From Misgurnus anguillicaudatus (lineage: Eukaryota > Chordata > Actinopteri > Cypriniformes > Cobitidae), in contig NC_073351.2 in NCBI RefSeq assembly GCF_027580225.2, positions 6,242,501 through 6,306,500 on the forward strand: a DNA stretch of 64,000 nucleotides, in the 5' to 3' direction. The position numbers were made by a program, and so were the translations under genes. Below the pieces are notes generated by a model. That model searched no databases, was not told the DNA's origin, and was given only the letters and a program-made list of their open reading frames with translations. Position 1 is the stretch's first letter; each line of letters opens with the position of its first letter. Shown piece by piece: positions 10,916 through 23,034 of this stretch.

Positions 10916-12245
10916 GTGACTATTGACATGTAGATGTGTTCAGTCCAGGACTCTTATTAATCATGTGAAGTTAGGGAAAGATCGGACATTGCATAATCAG
11001 TGTAAACATGTCACTTCCTGTTGTCAGCTGGTGGCGCTATAACCATAAGTGACTATTGACATGTAGATGTGTTCAGTCCAGGACTCTTATTAATCATGTG
11101 AAGTTAGGGAAAGATCAGACATTGCATAATCAGTGTAAACATGTCACTTCCTGTTGCCAGCTGGTGGCGCTATGACCATAAGTGACTATTGACATGTAGA
11201 TGTGTTCAGTCCAGGACTCTTATTAATCATGTGAAGTTTGGGACAGATCAGACATTGCATAATCAGTGTAAACATGTCACTTCCTGTTGTCAGCTGGTGG
11301 CGCTATAACCATAAGTGACTATTGACATGTAGATGTGTTCAGTCCAGGACTCTTATTAATCATGTGAAGTTAGGGAAAGATCAGACATTGCATAATCAGT
11401 GTAAACATGTCACTTCCTGTTGCCAGCTGGTGGCGCTATGACCATAAGTGACTATTGACATGTAGATGTGTTCACTCCAGGACTCTTATTAATCATGTGC
11501 AGTTTGGGACAGATCAGACATTGGATAATCAGTGTAAACATGTCACTTCCTGTTGACAGCTGGTGGCGCTATAACCATAAGTGACTATTGACATGTAGAT
11601 GTGTTCAGTCCAGGACTCTTATTAATCATGTGAAGTTTGGGACAGATCAGACATTGCATAATCAGTGTAAACATGTCACTTCCTGTTGCCAGCTGGTGGC
11701 GCTATAACCATAAGTGACTATTGACATGTAGATGTGTTCACTCCAGGACTCTTATTAATCATGTGAAGTTTGGGACAGATCAGACATTGGATAATCATTG
11801 TAAACATGTCACTTCCTGTTGCCAGCTGGTGGCGCTATAACCATAAGTGACTAATGACATGTAGATGTGTTCACTCCAGGACTCTTATTAATCATGTGAA
11901 GTTTGGGACAGATCGGACATTGGATAATCATTGTAAACATGTCACTTCCTGTTGCCAGCTGGTGGCGCTATAACCATAAGTGACTATTGACATGTAGATG
12001 TGTTCAGTCCAGGACTCTTATTAATCATGTGAAGTTTGGGACAGATCAGACATTGGATAATCATTGTAAACATGTCACTTCCTGTTGCCAGCTGGTGGCG
12101 CTATAACCATAAGTGACTATTGACATGTAGATGTGTTCAGTCCAGGACTCTTATTAATCATGTGAAGTTTGGGACAAATCAGACATTGGATAATCATTGT
12201 AAACATGTCACTTCCTGTTGCCAGCTGGTGGCGCTATAACCATAA
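10916..12245 (+). repeat. 133-bp tandem array, ten units
   Basis: Units start at GTGACTA positions 10916, 11049, 11182, 11315, 11448, 11581, 11714, 11847, 11980 and 12113, and the next begins at 12246: ten units of exactly 133 bp without a length change. Each contains CACTTCCTGTTGCCAGCTGG followed by TGGCGCTAT. Units differ by point changes only (e.g. TTAGGGAAAG versus TTTGGGACAG, GCCAGC versus GTCAGC), with an apparent alternation in the first five. One further unit-like stretch lies left of the hAT insertion. Confidence 0.95.
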
Positions 12246-13351
12246 GTGACTATTGACATGTAGATGTGTTCAGATCATGACTCTTAGCAATCATGTGAAG
12301 TTTGGGACAGATCGGACACTGTATGCCTGAGTTCCAGCAACCTGTTTCATAGCGAAACATCAAACTTTGGCTGGCCGAAATAGACACAAATTTTAATATA
12401 GAATCAAATCCTTCGCAATTTAGCATCACAAAGGCCTTAAGATGAGACCCGCCAAATATGATGATGATCCGACGAAAACTGTAGGAGGAGTTAGTTAAAG
12501 TATGACTGCTGGAAATGAGAAAAAATGAGCCAAAATCTGAGAAATAATTCAAAATAGCTGACTTCCTGTTTGGTTTAGGGCGTTGCTCCAAGAGACTTTT
12601 TTGTAGGGCTTGTAATAATACATGAGCATACCGAAATTCGTACATGTAAGTTAAACACAGTCCAAGGGCTGCTTCATTCAATATTTGAAAGTGGCGCTAA
12701 AACATGTTCCTTCAGGTTGCCAGCTGGTGGCGCTATGGCTATAAATGAAAATTGTTATGTAGATGTGTTCAGGTCAGGACTCTTAGCAATCATGTGAAAT
12801 TTGGGACAGATCGGACACTGTATGCATGAGTTCCAGCAACTTCCTGTTTCATTGGAAAACATCAAACTTTGTCGGGCCAGAACCGACACAAATTTTTACG
12901 TAGAGTCAAATCCTTCGCAATTTAGCATCACAAAGGCCTTAAGATGACACTCACCAAATATGAAGATGATCCGACGAAAACTGTAGGAGGAGTTAGTTAA
13001 AGTATGACGCCTGGAAATGACAAAAACTGCGCCCAAATCACAAAAATAACTCAGAATAACTGACTTCCTGTTTGGTTTACGGCTTCGCTCCAAGAGACTT
13101 TTTTGTAGGTCTTGTCATGCTACAGACGCGTACCGAATTTCGTAATTGTACGTCAAACACAGTCCGAGGGCTGCTTCGTTGAAAATTTGTAGGTGGCGCT
13201 ATAGAGCCATTTTCTCACGCCTAATTCTAAAGCATACACCACATGTAAATTTTCATCACTCTTGACATCTGTGCAAAATTTCATGAGTTTTCGAGTATGT
13301 TTAGGCCCTCTAAAGTCCCGCTGAAGTCGGAGAAAAAGAAAAAAAAAAATA

Positions 13352-14360
<1,009 letters not shown>

Positions 14361-14480
14361 CCCCATGCGCACGTGACGTAACTGTGACGTCGACTCGCAA
14401 GAGAGCGCGAGAGAGGGAACGCGATAGAGGGAGTGAGCGAAATGCAAAATCGTCATGCCTCACTGGAAGGAAGAATTGAT
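14361..14480 (+). promoter_or_regulatory. Candidate promoter of SGNH-like gene
   Basis: A compact GC-richer island in AT-rich DNA contains CACGTGACGTAACTGTGACGTCG: an E-box (CACGTG) overlapping two CRE-like TGACGT motifs. A purine-rich GAGAGCGCGAGAG stretch follows. It lies about 0.3 kb upstream of the candidate start codon at 14793. No TATA box is obvious. The function is inferred from position and motif content only. Confidence 0.4.
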
Positions 14481-14792
14481 TGAAGTTTTCCAAAATCCCT
14501 TCCAATAGATGGAGAAAATGCTGTGAGACTTCTTTTTGTTTGGATGTTTAAAAGCTTTTTCTGTTTTTTTTTCTTTAAATGCTGTATCAACACGAAACAT
14601 ATTTTTTGATTGTAAAATAAACCTTAAATGTTTGTATTTGAATAATTTAGAAAAAAAGGGATTATAGCACCCCCATTGTGTGGTCCTGGGGAGAACAGCA
14701 GCGAAGGAGGAGCTTTCATAGGTGAAGTTTTGGTGTGCATTTTTTGAATTGTACTGCATTAGTGATCAGCTTGATATCGACTAGCTGGGGAC

Positions 14793-17774
14793 ATGAACAC
14801 TACAGGTATGTGAGTTTATCGTGGTAACGGTCAAATAATGCAAATGCAAAAATTGCAAGATTATTTTTTATATTGTTGTAGGTGCTCAGTCAGGTCAAGT
14901 TGTGTCGAAGATTGGCCGAAAAACTTTTGTAGTTGAGAGAGGTAAGCAATGTGTGTTATTTTCACCAAAACATTTTGTATTTCTAAATGTAATAAAATAA
15001 TTTAAATGTTAAGTCATGTTAAGTGTTTTGACATATTGTTTTGATGCTCAAAGATGAATTTTAGGGGTTTAATTGTAGGCTACATTAAAATTAAGGGGAA
15101 GGTAGTTTAGAGAAAAGGCTAGTTTGTGTAAGACTCCAATTCATTAATGTGTTGCGCTTAAAACCATGTTGTGCTTAAAGGAACACGTTGACTAAATGGA
15201 ATTTTAACTGAGTCATTGTATTCCCCAGAGTTATATAAGTCCATACATCCCTTTTTCATCTCAGTGAGTCCCGTAACTCTGTCTGACGCACCCACTGCTA
15301 GCCTACCTTAGCACAAAGACTGGATGTAAATGGCTCCAGCTAGCATAGTGCTCCCAATAAGTGACAAAATAACACCAACATTTTCCTATTTATATGTTGT
15401 GATTTGTATAGTCACATTGTGTAGAAATAACAAGGTCATATGAGACACAGCCATCAACCATATTCTCAGAAGGTGAAGCACTGCTACTTGGGTGGACTGA
15501 ATAGCCCAGCTCTGAGCGAATGCTTCTCGGGTGCTGCGAGCAAATCACTCCGCCCAAGTAGCAGTGCTTCACCTTCTGAGTATACAGTATAGTTCCCATT
15601 ATGTATACAGTTAAAAAATGTCTGTCTCATATAACCTTGTTATTTGTACACACTGTGACTATGCAAATCACAACATATAGATTGGAAAATGTTGGGCTGA
15701 ATCCGAAATCGCATACTTACTGTGTAGGTACTGAATTTCATTGGGTACCTACTTAACGTGCGCTAAGGCAGTATGTACGTTCGCGTTAAGTATGTACAGC
15801 ATTCGCCATGTTGACGTTATCATGTGACATGACGTAGTAGACTTGTTTGAGTTCATGCGGAACCACAAGAACCGACAGGAGATTGACATCACAATACCGC
15901 GAGAGCAACTCAAAATCAGACTTCTCCGTATGATTTCTGGAATCGCTCTCACGGTACTTTGATGTCATCCAGCTGTTGGTTCTTACAGCGGTGCATTAAC
16001 TCAAACAAACCTATTAACAGATATGAAAACATATGCGTGTGTATGAGGGACAGGTGCACTAACACCTGATTGCATAAGTAACTTGATTACACATTATTTT
16101 GTAGGGGACAAAATAAGTAAAACAAGCAGATTGTAATTTAATATCTATTGTCAGATGACAGCTGTGCTTGAATACAAACTAGACAATGCAGGCAATGTGA
16201 TTATATACATTTTAGTTAAGCAATCTCTTGTATTTACTTAAAACAACAGGAAACATGAATAAAAAATGAATGAATAAAACAATCACAATAAATGAAAACG
16301 TATTGAAGTGAATCCCATATGAAACAAAACTTTATTCAAATGTATTTTTTTTTAACAAACCATCACATATTTACTGTCATCTCAACACAGCTGTGACAAT
16401 TCTACAGCTTTATTTTCATGAATCAGCGCAGCAGTTTGTGGTAAATCCTGGTTGGTCTGTGCGTGAAGTCAGGGTGCTGAGGAACAGTCCTGTGTAACGT
16501 ATCAAAATCACCCGATTGGTTGGTCTCCGGTCGATTGCTTTTGCTTTCCCGTGGCATCATGGGAAAGATGGGATAGAAGTGTCCATCCGATGCACGCTTC
16601 AGAATCGGGGCGGACTCAGTAGGGCATCCGGGGATTTCTCGCCTACTGATTTTATGGATACTGAGGGTTCGGACGTACTACTCTGTTCTCGTGCTGGTTC
16701 CCTTACTACATTTTCAGTAAGTAGGCGGTTTCGGACAATACTTAAGTACACGTTCCTCTGAATCTCGCGAGAAATAGTCCAAAATCCCGCTAATTCTCGC
16801 CTACCCTTTTACGTATACTGAGGTTTTGGACAAACTATTCGTTCGCCTACTGCTTTTTGCCTACTATATAGTATGGCAGTATGCGGTTTCGGATTCAGCC
16901 TTGGTGTTATTGTGTCACTTATTGGGAGCAGTTTGCTAGCTGGAGCCATTTACTTCCAGTCTTTGTGCTAAGCTAGGCTAGTGGTGGATGTGTCAGATAG
17001 AGTTACGGGACGCACAGAGATGAAAAGGGTATGTATGGCCTTATCTAACTACGGGAAATACAGTGAATAAGTTAAAATCCCCAAAAGTTGTGTGTTCCTT
17101 TAAATTTGTTACAAACATATGCTTTGTGTGTTTAAAACAATCTCAAACTTTAAAACTTTTTGTTTTATTAAACAAAAAATTTTAATTATACAATGTAGCT
17201 CTGTATGTTGGTGGTTGTATTTTAACAATATGTTTTTGTAGGGTTGAAGGTGTGTCTTTTGAGTGACTCTATATGCCGTGGAGTTGAGGATCACATCAAT
17301 AATATCCAGGCATTTGTGCATCCTGGTACAAATTTGAGTCGCAGTTTGGGCCAGCATGTTTGGCATTTTGATAAAATAACGGGCTCCATGTTGGTCTTGA
17401 TTAACATTGGATCAAATGATATTGCTAGTGGTATCAGACCTCAGGATCTAGTGGATAAGATGTTGGCGTTGATCAACCGCATTCAAGATGGTCATCAGGA
17501 GCCAATGTACTTTGCTGTGTGTGCAGTGTTGCCACGGCCTGTGGATGACTTGCAGAAAAAGAATGTGGTGAAAGAGTGCAATGCCTTACTGGAACATTGT
17601 TTTGAGAGTTGGGAGAATGTGGCGTTTCTGCGTACAAACTCCGTTTTTTTGTCTAGAGGACAAATTGTTCAGCAGTTGTATGGGAGGGATGGGTTGCATT
17701 TAAATATGCAGGGTAAGCAGAAGTTGTTTGGCTATATAAACAGATTTTTGTGGCATTTTTGTAGACATAAGTAA
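14793..17774 (+). CDS. SGNH/GDSL hydrolase-like protein, three exons
   Basis: The exons are 14793-14805, 14882-14941 and 17242-17774. The splice sites are canonical (ACAG|gtatgtg, gttgtag|GTGC, GAGAG|gtaagc, tttgtag|GGTT) and the phase is kept across both introns, giving 201 aa. Most SGNH blocks are present: block I SDSICRG with nucleophile Ser34 (usual GDS is SDS), block II Gly53 in HPGTN, block III IGSNDI with Asn83, and block V RDGLHLN with Asp174 and His177. An esterase or lipase-like hydrolase is therefore expected; no signal peptide or membrane segment is seen, so it is probably cytosolic or nuclear. Two AATAAA signals follow (17778, 17791) with a GT-rich downstream element. Exon 3 alone could be read from TTG 17244, but the spliced form supplies a proper ATG. 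Esterase domains are known in ORF1 of CR1-type LINEs; here the gene is intron-bearing. The substrate is unknown. Confidence 0.75.
15176..17103. mobile_element. Long-arm foldback MITE in intron 2 of SGNH gene
   Basis: The ends are AAAGGAACACGTTGAC and, inverted, AAAGTTGTGTGTTCCTTT, with TTAAA/TTTAA at the edges. Shared inverted blocks include GGAGCCATTTAC, TTTGTGCTAAG and CTAGC with GCACAAAGACTGGATGTAAA. A second hairpin at 15463-15580 pairs GGTGAAGCACTGCTACTTGG with its inverse. The body is 15176-15693 plus 16903-17103, interrupted by the element at 15694-16902. Confidence 0.8.
15694..16902. mobile_element. Harbinger-like TIR element nested in foldback MITE
   Basis: The termini are GGCTGAATCCGAAATCGCAT and, inverted, ATGCGGTTTCGGATTCAGCC. 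The flanking triplet TTG is duplicated (GAAAATGTTG left, TTGGTGTTATT right), and removing the element restores the arm sequence seen inverted at 15371-15392. The 3-bp duplication and TIR style suggest a PIF/Harbinger derivative. There is no transposase; the small frame at 16516-16761 is not convincing. Confidence 0.75.
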
Positions 17775-17879
17775 ATTAATAAAGTAATTAAATAAAAAAT
17801 GTGTCACAGGTATTGTTTTGCTGTTTATTTGTGTGTGAGTGAGTGGGAGAGCAGAAAATAATTGTTAAAATAAAGTTTT

Positions 17880-18540
17880 TAAAACATGAATTTAAGTTGC
17901 TTGATGGAGTACAGAAACTGGATTAAAGGATCAAGAACGAACTGCACTTTATTGTCTGTGTCAATCAATAGTCAAAACCTTTGTTCTTACAGAGGTTCTT
18001 TTATAAAAGGTAAAAGTGGAAATCATGGATTACTTAGCATTATTAGACAAAAGAAACAAGTAAACAACTTAGGTAAAATGTGGTTACTTAGGTGATAGAC
18101 AATGGAATGAAACCAAGGGTATAAGAGAGAACTATTTGTGTCATGTAATAAAATGTTATATAAAAAGTAACAAGGGACCAGCAGGTCACAGTGTTATAGC
18201 TGGAAATGTAGTAAGGAGACAAGTAGTAAAATGGAATAAAACTAACAATTAAACTTAGTATTATGTATTGTTATTATTACCATTAAACATTAATATGAAT
18301 ATAATTGATAAGTGTAGGTGAACATGTTACGGAGGTAACCTTAACAATTAAATAAAAATTATAGTGAATAAAATGAGGTTGGTTTTATATAATTATGTGG
18401 TGGAAATTACTGTATTAGTATGCATCTTGTATTTTTCATGTTTGTTTGTTTAATTGAATTTTCGTTTGTTTATTTTTTTCAAATATGTACAGTTTTTCAA
18501 GTTTGATTTTTTTTTAGTCGCATACCGGAAGTATTTATTT
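17880..18540. other. AT-rich spacer between SGNH and coiled-coil genes
   Basis: No gene or clear element is seen. The region holds the GT-rich segment after the SGNH poly(A) signals and then low-complexity AT-rich DNA. Confidence 0.4.
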
Positions 18541-18544
18541 AAAA

Positions 18545-18641
18545 TTTTGAAACGTATGCGCTGTTTTCCGTGATTTACGCGGGATTGGCGTTTCTACTGG
18601 TTCTATAGTGTCACGTCATTCAGTCGTGAAAGTAAGTTTAA
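18545..18641 (+). promoter_or_regulatory. Candidate promoter and 5' UTR exon of coiled-coil gene
   Basis: GC-richer DNA (ACGCGGGATTGGCG, including a CCAAT box in reverse) precedes a possible noncoding exon ending CGTGAAA|gtaagttt near 18634. A canonical acceptor ttttgtcag lies at 18765, immediately before ATAATGG, the coding start. This supports a 5' UTR intron for the gene. The transcription start is not determinable. Confidence 0.4.
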
Positions 18642-18768
18642 GCAGGAGTACGTGGTGGCTGTTTGTTAAGACTTTGGTATGATTTTGCGTTTGATTTGTA
18701 TTATAACTTTGTTAATGAAGTATACATGTGAATATTATTTTGATTAAGTATTGTATTTTTGTCAGATA

Positions 18769-20822
18769 ATGGCAGATTTTTCCCCAAGTAAACTTCCATC
18801 AATTAATGATGAAGAGGTGGATGCAGTTCGACAAGAATTTCAATTGTCAACCGTAAGTATGTGGACGTGATTATGTAATTTTGTGTGAAAACAAGAAAAT
18901 GTCTATTTAATTAAAGGTTGGAACATAAAATGTTGTTTTGTAAAAGAAGATGGAATGTAGGCTTTGAAACGTAAATACGATTATATTTGTGTAGAAACGA
19001 TAAGACACTTGTGTAAAGTAGGCTACAGTAATGGTCATATTTCGATACGTAACGTTAACAGTTAACGCTATTGCTAATGCATCTCTTAGTTTAGTAAGTG
19101 TTACGCAAAGTAAGATTTAATGAATGCATATGGTTTCGTTGATTGCAAGTTATATGATAGTATGTTTGCAGCGCGTAAAAGTAACACTCTCCTAGTGACA
19201 AATGGAAGTAAAAAAATCAGTGTGTATATGAAACGGTGTAATCGACAGTTGCCTGGTAACATTATAAATTCTAGCTGTGTCCCAATTCAATGGCTGCGAT
19301 CTTGTGAGGGTGCGCCCTCAGAAGGCGAGCACTCTGTCTTTGAAGAAAACAGATTACGATGCATTTTGAGGGTTTATTTTAAGCATCCTTTGAATTGGGA
19401 CGGCCTTACTAGCCTTAGTTGTGCTGCTGTGAAAAAATTCGGTCTTAGAATACATCCTAAGAAGGTCACAGCCTTCAAATTGGAACACGGCTATAAAAAA
19501 AGTGTTCGACTTCAGTTTGCGTTGGGCAGACAGAAAGGCAAAGGCATATGAAATCAATGCATCACGAGAATGCTGCTCGAAAGACGAGTGGTTATGATTT
19601 GCTCTTGCGGTACTGTGGTGTCATTTTTGATAGGTCTGCAAACCGTTGTATTAGATCGAAAACGTATACCTTTTACTTGAATGTGTATCATTACAAAAGG
19701 TTGTAAGTTTAATTTCGATATTTTTATTACTATGGAATGTAGTGCTGTTATGGCATCAAAATAGAAAATGATGGGTAAATATAAAGTTAGGTTCTTGGCG
19801 TTTCAACAGTGAGATTGTGACTTGTATGCAATACTTTACACAGATATGCGAGGAGGATGAAAAACCATAAATATGGGTAATACTTCACAATAAAGTTCCA
19901 ATCATTTACATGTAGCTTTATAATATTGTATTAAGTAAACTTAGAAAAGCAGATGTGTATTTAGCTTAATCACTCTTTGTGTATAATTATGAAGGTATAA
20001 AATGTCATGGGAATAGTTGTAGTATTAGTAAACATTTTGCAGTCAGAAAACATATAATTAGACACACACATGCCTTCACACAGAAATAGACACGCGTGAG
20101 TGCGCACACAAACACACACACCTGCATACAGACAACCACATGGACATGTACAAGTGCGCGGACATGGACACGCACAAATGCACAGACACGCACGGACACA
20201 CATATATATATATATACACATTATATATACTGTAGTCATGCTTGATGTTTGTAAAGTTTTGTTTGTTTATGATTTAGTATTGATGTGATGGTTGTTTGAA
20301 TTTGCAGTATGCTTGCCTGGATCCTGCTATGCCTCGCCAGGAGGTGTATAGCAAGTGTCTCAGAGTTAACCGGAAAGCTATGGATCTGTTGGTTCGTCAG
20401 GTTCGCCAAAAGCGGTGCGCCGAGCAGAAGGTGGTAATGCTGAAGAAAGAGCTGCAAGCCACAAAGACGGAACTTAGTAAAGCTCGTCAGGAGCTTGAAG
20501 TTATTCAGGCATCATACAGCTGTGCAGGTGATGGTAAGTGTGCCAGTTGCTTCGTTTTAAACTAAGAAAGGAAGTCAGTACTGTATTGTTAAGTAAACCC
20601 TTTCTTTCTTAAATAGACATTAGTGTTTTGGTTTGTTTATGACATGTGTGTGCATGTATGTGTGTTTTGTTGTTGAGTGCAAAGTAGCAGCATGACACAA
20701 AGATGTAGTTATAATGTAGTTAATGTATTTGTATTTTTATTTGTGCAGATGTGACTGAGGCTGCAACCCAGACTGATGCGTGTCCAGAGGACAGCAGTGA
20801 TGTTGATGAAGACACCAATTAA
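18769..20822 (+). CDS. Small coiled-coil protein, three coding exons
   Basis: The exons are 18769-18852, 20308-20533 and 20749-20822. The donors (ACC|gtaagt, GATG|gtaagt) and acceptors (tttgcag|TAT, tgtgcag|AT) are canonical and the frame is intact to TAA, giving 127 aa. The N-terminus is acidic with SINDEEVDAVRQEF; the middle (about residues 38-64) is basic; residues 66-96 form a heptad-like coiled coil (KKELQATKTELSKARQELEV); the tail is acidic (EDSSDVDEDTN). I do not recognise a family. A helper or DNA/protein-binding role is possible because it sits, on the same strand, between the SGNH gene and the Rep/helicase gene. Poly(A) signals lie at 20975 and about 21165. Exon 3 is partly duplicated at 22350-22500. 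Confidence 0.65.
19272..19493. mobile_element. MITE of the AGCTGTGTCCCAATTCAA family
   Basis: The ends are TAGCTGTGTCCCAATTCAA and, inverted, TTCAAATTGGAACACGGCTA. It lies in intron 1 of the coiled-coil gene. The related terminus occurs at about 10230 and, inverted, at about 50655-50674 (TTTGAATTGGGACACAGCT). A target duplication is not clear. Confidence 0.65.
20055..20225. repeat. CA-rich low-complexity tract
   Basis: Interspersed ACACAC, GGACACGCAC and TATATA motifs lie within intron 1 of the coiled-coil gene. Cys-rich frames on minus come from this tract and are not genes. Confidence 0.8.
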
Positions 20823-21659
20823 GATGTATGTTTTGGTGTTAATGGTTCAGTAAACCTTTTCTTTTTGTAAATGGACAGTCTACCAATTTTTGTGTTGCCA
20901 TGCACTTAGAAGGGCAAAGGAGTGCTAACTACCATTGTCCGCAGGTAAAAGTTTTGTTTTTAGCCTAAATAGTAAATAAAATGCACTAACTGATGTGCTT
21001 GGTTATGCTTTTTTAAAAGGAATTTGCGACTTATTTGCGATAAAAACTTATGTGCCTGTGTCCTTACTGAAGGGACAAGTGGTAGCCAACAATACAGACT
21101 CATTTACAGTGACCACTTACAGTTGGGCAGCTTAAATACTGGAAGTATTAATCATATTTTTAACAATAAAACATTGTGTTGTTTTGTTACATGGGTTGTT
21201 GTTGCATGTTAAGGGATCAAACTAGAGGGATTAGTTTTAGTAACTGGTAAAGTTAGCTAAGAGTTTTTTTTTTTTAAATGTTTTTTAATGATTTGTTAAG
21301 GCTGTGTAAGTGTTTGCAATGTTTAGGGTCCCCCACAGTGCTTTATAACACATCATTTTGTGTACAGGTATATACATTTTATTTTTTTTAGTTCAGATTC
21401 ATGTGATCTAGTTTGTGCTATCTTGTTGGACTAGAGCACATTATATGTCTGCTGTAGTGGCTCACATGATACTGATGCAATATCGGACTTCATTTAACCG
21501 AATAGAAAGCATATTTACAATGTTTGAATCATTTATACCATATACTTCTACATATATTAATATAGTACATGTACTACGAAGATATTTATAACGTATTATA
21601 GAAGTTGGGTGGAGTTATTAAATACTTTTGGTTCTTTTGAAGCTTTTGGGTAAGAACAG

Positions 21660-22300
21660 CCTTAATTATATAAAACAATTGAAAGACATTAAGAGTGAAA
21701 CAATATGAGGGTGAGTAAATAATGAAATTACTAGTTTTCAGACATGGGGACTTGTGACCTGGTGACTTGGACTCGTGTCGACTTGAGTCGCTATTTTTGT
21801 GAATTGTGACTTGATCTGAGCCGTACGAGACTTGGCTACTTTTTGTTTGCCACCTGAACACACACACAACACAGAGAAAAATGACTGGGTTCTACAATGT
21901 TAGGGCCGGTTTATATATCGCGTCTTTTGCATGCTCAAGTTCGTTATTTCAAATGTAGACGCGCAAACTGAAGAGATTACAATTTTGTTTGATTCCATGA
22001 TGTATTTTACTGAACATGAGTATTTCTTTATATCTTTATATTCTCTATATCTTTATTAAGACCAGATTCTGCAGGTAAAATTACAATAATAAGGTGACAT
22101 GACTTGGACTTGACTTGACCTACTAAAGGACTTGACTTGACATAGCCTGTGACTCGACTTGACTTGCCCAAGAAAAAAAATACTTGGGACTTACTTGAGA
22201 CTTGAAGGTTCAGACTTGAGACTTACTTGAGACTTGCACATGTGTGACTTGGTCCCATCTCTGCTAGTTTTACTTTTGGGTCAACCATCTTTTTAAAGTC
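21660..22300. mobile_element. Angel-like MITE remnant split by a hAT element
   Basis: ATGAGGGTGAGTAAATAATG at 21708-21727 and TTTTGGGTCAACCATC at 22276-22291 are the typical right-arm sequence of teleost Angel-type TTAA elements. They flank the hAT element at 21739-22263 and join in register when it is removed. Confidence 0.6.
21739..22263. mobile_element. hAT MITE with perfect TSD CTAGTTTT
   Basis: The termini are CAGACATGGGGACTTG and, inverted, CTTGGTCCCATCTCTG. The 8-bp duplication CTAGTTTT is perfect (21731-21738 and 22264-22271). The interior is rich in ACTTGA/GACTTG repeats and noncoding, 525 bp. It lies between exon 3 of the coiled-coil gene and the partial exon duplicate. Confidence 0.9.
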
Positions 22301-22344
22301 TGTACTTTTTAAACATGTATGCGGTTTAGTCGTGTTAATTGTGT

Positions 22345-22500
22345 GCTACTGTGTTGTTGTTGATTGCAAAGTAGTCACATGAAACAAAGGTATAGTTATA
22401 ATGTAGTTAATGTATTTGTATGTTTATGTGTGCAGATGTGACTGAGGTTGGAACCCAGACTGATGTGTCCAGAGGCCAGCATTTATACTGATGAAGACAA
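22345..22500 (+). pseudogene. Duplicated, broken exon 3 of coiled-coil gene
   Basis: The block with GTTATAATGTAGTTAATGTA, an acceptor-like GTGTGCAG and GATGTGACTGAGG repeats 20668-20822 with point changes and small deletions. The coding part loses frame (GATGTGTCCAGAGG lacks two bases compared with GATGCGTGTCCAGAGG), so this copy cannot supply the same C-terminus. It appears to be a local duplication of intron-2 end plus exon 3. Confidence 0.75.
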
Positions 22501-22991
22501 AGCCATTTTTTTTGTGTTAATAAATAATATATTTCAGTTGGTTTGTTTCTTGTGTTGTTTATTGTTTTTTAGTATTCAGGGTGTGTTTAGTTGTCATTTT
22601 ACAAGTCATAGGACAATTAGAATTAAGGGGATGTATTCAAAAAGTTGTAAATAATAGGAAAATGTATATATAAAAAACTAACAATTATCAGGAAGTATTG
22701 ATTTTTCTGTTTTGACTAATATACAGAAATTAATGTAATAGTAAGTTTTTGTCATAATAGGCCTAATTAAACATACTGGAGATCAAAATAAGACCCAAAA
22801 AAACTGGGGCATGTATGTTAAAAAGACAGATGTTCTGCAAAATGTAATTTGTAAATTAAAAAGAATACATATAGGGTGAAAAATCATTTTCCTTAGATTT
22901 AAATGAGTTTATTTGATATGCTTTGTGACAGAGTTGTAAGTGACGTGTTAATTGTGTTATATAACATTAACAATTATTTTTGAGCAGGATG

Positions 22992-23034
22992 AAAATGGCT
23001 AGAAAGTTCGTGGAAAAGAATGGAAATTTCCACG
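22992..23034 (+). other. Possible isolated exon
   Basis: A canonical acceptor (tttttgagcag) and donor (CACG|gtatgtaa) bracket an open segment starting ATGAAAATGGCTAGAAAG. It would encode about 15 residues (MKMARKFVEKNGNF...). It does not join in frame to the large ORF at 30212. It could be an alternative first exon or chance. Confidence 0.2.

Larger units (their letters stand above)
9097..13351 (+). mobile_element. Unclassified repeat element with 133-bp array (copy A)
   Basis: The head AACTGCAAGCAGTGATGGAA and AGGGCCCTCGCACAC (9105-9138) is repeated at 13358-13390. Between them lie a 133-bp tandem array (9360-12245, split by a hAT element) and a 1.1-kb tail made of longer diverged versions of the same unit (12246-13340), ending in an A-rich tract. 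Copy B at 48.2-50.5 kb has the same array and tail but ends in AGGGTCCTCACACC and GTGTGCTCGGGCCCTAA. That terminus is an imperfect inverse of the head, so the family may be a TIR or Helitron-like non-autonomous element. The frames on minus (12250-12681, 12896-13093) are repeat artefacts. Confidence 0.65.

Noticed and set aside
10916..12245. Possible CRISPR-like array
   Set aside because: Direct 133-bp units without alternating unique spacers in eukaryotic DNA; it is a tandem repeat within a mobile element.
12250..12681. 143-aa minus-strand ORF
   Set aside because: It lies in the tail of the 133-bp-array element; related frames recur in copy B with disruptions and show no protein features.
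19970..20239. Cys-rich minus ORFs that look like small secreted proteins
   Set aside because: Low-complexity translation of a CA-rich tract inside an intron.
22992..23034. An upstream coding exon of the Rep/helicase ORF
   Set aside because: Its phase would read the large ORF out of frame and hit a stop soon after the joint; kept only as a low-confidence isolated exon.
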